Source of the DNA: Megalobrama amblycephala
Taxonomy: Eukaryota; Chordata; Actinopteri; Cypriniformes; Xenocyprididae
Direction of reading: 5' to 3'
Assembly (NCBI RefSeq): GCF_018812025.1
Contig: NC_063063.1
Location: 4,755,942-4,819,941 of the forward strand
DNA length: 64,000 bases
Of the stretch, positions 61,365-64,000 are shown one piece after another. A program made the position numbers and the translations under genes. The notes below the pieces were generated by a model. The model did not search any database, was not told where the DNA came from, and saw only the letters and a list, made by a program, of their open reading frames with translations. Every line of letters starts with the position of its first letter. The first letter of the stretch is position 1.

Positions 61365-61495
61365 TTAATAAATAAATTAATAAATAAGTATAAAATATTT
61401 TAAATTAAAATAAATAATAAATCTAAATAACACTATTAAATATCTTAAATATCAATAAATAGTCTAAAAATAGAATAAAAAAACAATAAATAAAC
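61365..61495 (-). promoter_or_regulatory. AU-rich element cluster in interferon 3'UTR
   Basis: Read on the minus strand, many ATTTA pentamers (seven or more) sit between the stop codon and the polyA signal. Such clusters typically make cytokine mRNAs short-lived. Confidence 0.65.
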
Positions 61496-61630
61496 ATATA
61501 ACTCTTTTTCAAATGTAAAACAATCTACTGTAAGACAGCATTATAAAAAGAGGAGGAAACACTGATTAATAACACTGAAAGGCTTTTGTGTTCTTCTGTC
61601 AATGGAGAGAAGCTTCCAGAGGTCCCGTCA

Positions 61631-61723
61631 TTAAACCTGAGTGTGGAAGGGGAAAAACTCCAGCTGGTTCATGAAACTTATGACCCGTTTCCTGATGATC
61701 TCCCAGCTTTTCCCTCCATCCTC
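61631..61723 (-). CDS. ifnphi: Interferon exon 5
   Basis: EDGGKSWEIIRKRVISFMNQ, LEFFPFHTQV, stop at 61633-61631. Acceptor CTCCTGCAG. Forms the last helix and tail. Confidence 0.85.
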   Translation of the reverse strand, partial: EDGGKSWEIIRKRVISFMNQLEFFPFHTQV

Positions 61724-63663
61724 CTGCAGGAGTAAAACAACAGTTAGTTCACCATTAGGATCTAGGAATGTTTCACGTTCACAGCTGAGGGTTCAGAATC
61801 TCACCTTGTTCAGCTCTGTCATTTGCTCAGTCTTTCAAAATAAAGATGCAGCTTTTTGTTCCTCTTCATCTTGTAATCACCCTGCATTCAGAAAGAAATG
61901 AATGAGTTCCTCTGACTTGACTGTTGCTGACATTATGTATATGTGAATATCTATGCTTTTTATATACTCACACATGAGCGCAGTCCATCAATCTGCGTAT
62001 GGACGATGTTTAAGAAATCATCCAATTTTGTAGCGTCCCAGGGGACGACGGCATCGTCGAAGAGGCCAGCGATCTCTACCAGAGCCTGAATGACGAACAG
62101 GATCTGCTTCTCAGTCTGAGAAGAATAAACATAGATATATGTGAATATAGATTCATAATCAACAGCACAAGTTAGGGGGTCTTTTATGAAAAATCATTTT
62201 TACTAACCTCTGCTCTTCTGTGGTTGTTGATCAGCTCATATGGGATAGGGTTGATGTCCTCATGGTCATTATGGATTTTCTCACCCTACAAAATATTCAG
62301 AAACACATTTAATGAAGAGATCTTGATCAAAATGAACAGATTTAGATCTGAATGCTGACCTGAACTAAACACCCAGTTAGCTATTACAACTGCATCTGGT
62401 TAGTTAAGTTAAAATGAATATGGGAAAAAAATGTATATTTTAGGCGCTGTTGTTTTTTTTGTTTTTGTTTTTTGTCTTTTTAGCACTTTAACCCTGTAAA
62501 GTCTGACAAAATTCTATTTTCTTTAACTTCGGTTTATTGAGCATTTAGAGCATAAATATATTGTCTAAAGGCCTTTTTTTATTACTTATACACAAAAAAT
62601 TGTTGGTTTAACTTAAAAAAGTAAGTTACCTAGTTGTCTTAAAATTTTGAGTTCATTGAAATAAAAAATTTGAGTTAATACAATGAAGGCGATTGGTTTA
62701 ATCAACAGAAACTCAAAATATTATGTTATCTGAACCACATTAATTATTAAAGTTGATTTGACAAAAGAAAAAATGTTGTGATAAATCATGAAAATATTTT
62801 TTTACAGTAATGCAAATGTTGTGTTTTTTATGTTTGTATCATTGATATGGCTCATATAGAATTGAGAATATGAAGATCACATTTGAGGATGAAGAAAGCC
62901 CACATAATTTTTATTCAGAGGCCAAAACTGAGCAAAAATATAAGTTGGTGTAGTAGTTGTTATTTACAGAACACGGTCAAGAAACTAAGAAGAAATTCTG
63001 ATAGCTGGTAATATCAGTGAGCTCAGACTTCTTACATAAAATGCATATAAATATCAGTTGTCACTAGATCTCCTAATAATATTTCTTAGTAATATGATAT
63101 TTAAATGATTTGTTTTATGATCAATAGTTTTAATTTTAGGGGGCAAATCATATAATGCAATGCAATACTGATTATTGACATAAACAAGTTACTTCAGTCA
63201 GTGTTCATCTTCAAATATTATAAACAATATTAAAGATATTCTTACATTTATTTTACATATCACATTCTAAACTTATACTAAAAGACTTAGATTTGTAAAC
63301 TATCAATCAGAGGACAGAAGGCATGTGAAGATTGTATTTTTCAGCAAAATTTTGATCATTTTGGTATTTTAGAGGCATGTATTAAATATGATACATTAGG
63401 TTTTATAGGGTTAAACAAACTTTTTTAACACTTTTTTTTTTAAAAATACAAATATTCTGAATTAATAGCCATAACATATATATGAATAACAATTGTTTTT
63501 AAAAATGAATTAAAAGTTGTAAGAATAGAAAAACACTCACCATCGTTCTGATCAGATCCAAAGAGATTCCATGATGATGCTGAAACTTGTGTTTAATCCA
63601 CCTGCAGCTCAGCACAGAGCTGACACTGCACACTGACATCAGGAGGAGCAGCTGGACTTTCAT
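61631..63663 (-). CDS. ifnphi: Type I interferon, two-cysteine fish group (5 exons, frameshift in exon 4)
   Basis: Secreted antiviral cytokine acting through a heterodimeric class II cytokine receptor. Exons in transcript order: 63541-63663, 62208-62285, 61972-62115, 61805-61881, 61631-61723. All junctions are phase 0 and five exons is the fish pattern. Signal peptide MKVQLLLLMSVCSVSSVLS, then mature start CRWIKHKFQHH. The second cysteine is in GLRSC, giving the two-cysteine (group I) type. The last helix has SWEIIRKRV, resembling the conserved AWE-type C-terminal motif. Expected length 171 aa, but exon 4 is 77 bases where 78 are needed, so as written it stops 20 codons into exon 4. Fish interferon genes are known to lie in this neighbourhood. 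Whether it corresponds to ifnphi1 or ifnphi4 is undecided. Confidence 0.87.
61805..61881 (-). CDS. ifnphi: Interferon exon 4, -1 frameshift
   Basis: Reads GDYKMKRNKKLHLYFERLSK and then a stop. The A run after AGC has three A; four would keep the frame through to the donor GTGAGA. The length of 77 against a phase-0 requirement of 78 shows the same. Confidence 0.82.
61972..62115 (-). CDS. ifnphi: Interferon exon 3
   Basis: 48 codons: TEKQILFVIQALVEIAGLFD, then VPWDATKLDDFLNIVHTQID and GLRSC. Carries the second cysteine, expected to pair with the first residue of the mature chain. Acceptor TTCTCAG, donor GTGAGT. Confidence 0.87.
62208..62285 (-). CDS. ifnphi: Interferon exon 2
   Basis: 26 codons: GEKIHNDHEDINPIPYELIN, NHRRAE. 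Acceptor TTTTGTAG, donor GTTAGT. Loop after helix A of the cytokine. Confidence 0.85.
62575..62760. repeat. Interspersed repeat in interferon intron 1
   Basis: AAAAATTGTTGGTTTAACTT and related A/T-rich motifs like those at 10066-10250. Confidence 0.35.
63541..63663 (-). CDS. ifnphi: Interferon exon 1
   Basis: 41 codons: signal peptide, then CRWIKHKFQHHHGISLDLIR and TM before donor GTGAGT. I chose the ATG at 63663 because it starts the hydrophobic leader. The frame stays open upstream to 63924, so a longer N-terminus is formally possible. Confidence 0.87.
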
Positions 63664-63716
63664 GTTGTCTTCTCGAGTCTCTGATGATTGATTCCACAGG
63701 TTGATCCACTCGATAA

Positions 63717-63736
63717 GCTGCTGCTGCTGCTGCTGC
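63717..63736. repeat. CTG/CAG triplet tract in interferon 5'UTR
   Basis: About six CTG units on the plus strand. On the transcript this is a CAG run just 55-75 bases before the start codon. Likely length-polymorphic. Confidence 0.8.
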
Positions 63737-63802
63737 TTCAATACTCCGGTTGTTCTTAGCTGCTGTTGGATGATCTTGTGTCTTCTCCTCCATTGTTGTC
63801 CT

Positions 63803-63811
63803 CCTTTTAAA
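63803..63811 (-). promoter_or_regulatory. TATA-like box
   Basis: TTTAAAAGG on the minus strand, between the ISRE and the coding start. A start site 25-30 bases on (about 63775-63780) would leave a 5'UTR of roughly 115 bases. Confidence 0.55.
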
Positions 63812-63825
63812 CGTCCGAATCGAAA

Positions 63826-63835
63826 TTTCGCTTTC
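63826..63835 (-). promoter_or_regulatory. ISRE / IRF site of the interferon promoter
   Basis: On the minus strand GAAAGCGAAA fits GAAANNGAAA, the IRF3/IRF7-type element of interferon promoters. It lies 15 bases upstream of the TATA-like box and about 165 bases upstream of the start codon. Confidence 0.7.
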
Positions 63836-64000
63836 CAATTGTAAACAGACCACACCTGAGCAGGTATAAACCACACACTCCGCAAAAGTTTTGTGTTATT
63901 GTGAGAGCTGCGCGAGCGTTTCATTAGAATTTATGTGATCTAATAAACAAACAAATTACACTTGAATAAACACCACAGAGGGATATTAGTAATGTTGAGT

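Noticed and set aside
63593..63793. Upstream ATG frame (MEEKTQ...) overlapping the interferon start
   Set aside because: It lies only about 10 bases after the TATA-like box, so probably before the transcription start, and the frame resembles no known protein.

Overview
This is vertebrate nuclear DNA, almost certainly from a teleost and most likely a cyprinid-like fish. Three lines of evidence support this: spliced, intron-rich genes with long-established vertebrate exon lengths; dense fish-type DNA-transposon debris (Tc1, hAT, TTAA-flanked fold-back elements); and a gene order, voltage-gated sodium channel - CD79B - intron-containing type I interferon, that is characteristic of fish. There is no prokaryotic content.

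Layout. 1-4250: upstream sequence filled with repeats. 4251-39087 (+): a skeletal-muscle type sodium channel gene (scn4a), reconstructed as 25 coding exons. All four domains are present, with the DEKA selectivity filter, the IFM inactivation particle, an IQ motif and a C-terminal PDZ-type end. Once one extra base in exon 5 is discounted, the exons sum to 1825 codons including the stop. Two introns have non-GT-AG ends, one minor-spliceosome (U12) type and one AT-AC of the major-spliceosome type, at the places known from human SCN4A. 39088-48750: intergenic DNA with scn4a 3'UTR and transposon relics. 48751-57571 (+): cd79b in five exons (208 aa: signal peptide, one Ig domain, membrane segment, ITAM), with intron 4 occupied by three transposons. 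57572-61270: intergenic repeats. 61274-63835 (-): a five-exon, two-cysteine type I interferon, convergent with cd79b, with an ISRE and TATA-like box upstream and an AU-rich 3'UTR.

Function. The three genes do not form a pathway. scn4a drives the muscle action potential, cd79b is the signalling chain of the B-cell receptor, and the interferon is an antiviral cytokine. Their linkage is evolutionary: human SCN4A and CD79B are adjacent on chromosome 17, next to the growth hormone cluster, and fish keep interferon genes in this neighbourhood.

Main anomalies. (1) Two single-base A-run indels break otherwise intact reading frames: +1 in scn4a exon 5 and -1 in interferon exon 4. Either this is homopolymer error in the assembly or both genes are damaged. 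(2) scn4a intron 2 has an AT donor, a U12 branch site and an apparent AA end. (3) A family of long fold-back elements with TTAA at both ends occurs at least eight times, repeatedly inside scn4a introns. (4) Several nested insertions have recognisable target-site duplications, including 8-bp hAT, TA Tc1 and 9-bp examples. I found no convincing wholly new biological system. The most informative items are the splice-site oddities, the paired frameshifts and the transposon stratigraphy.
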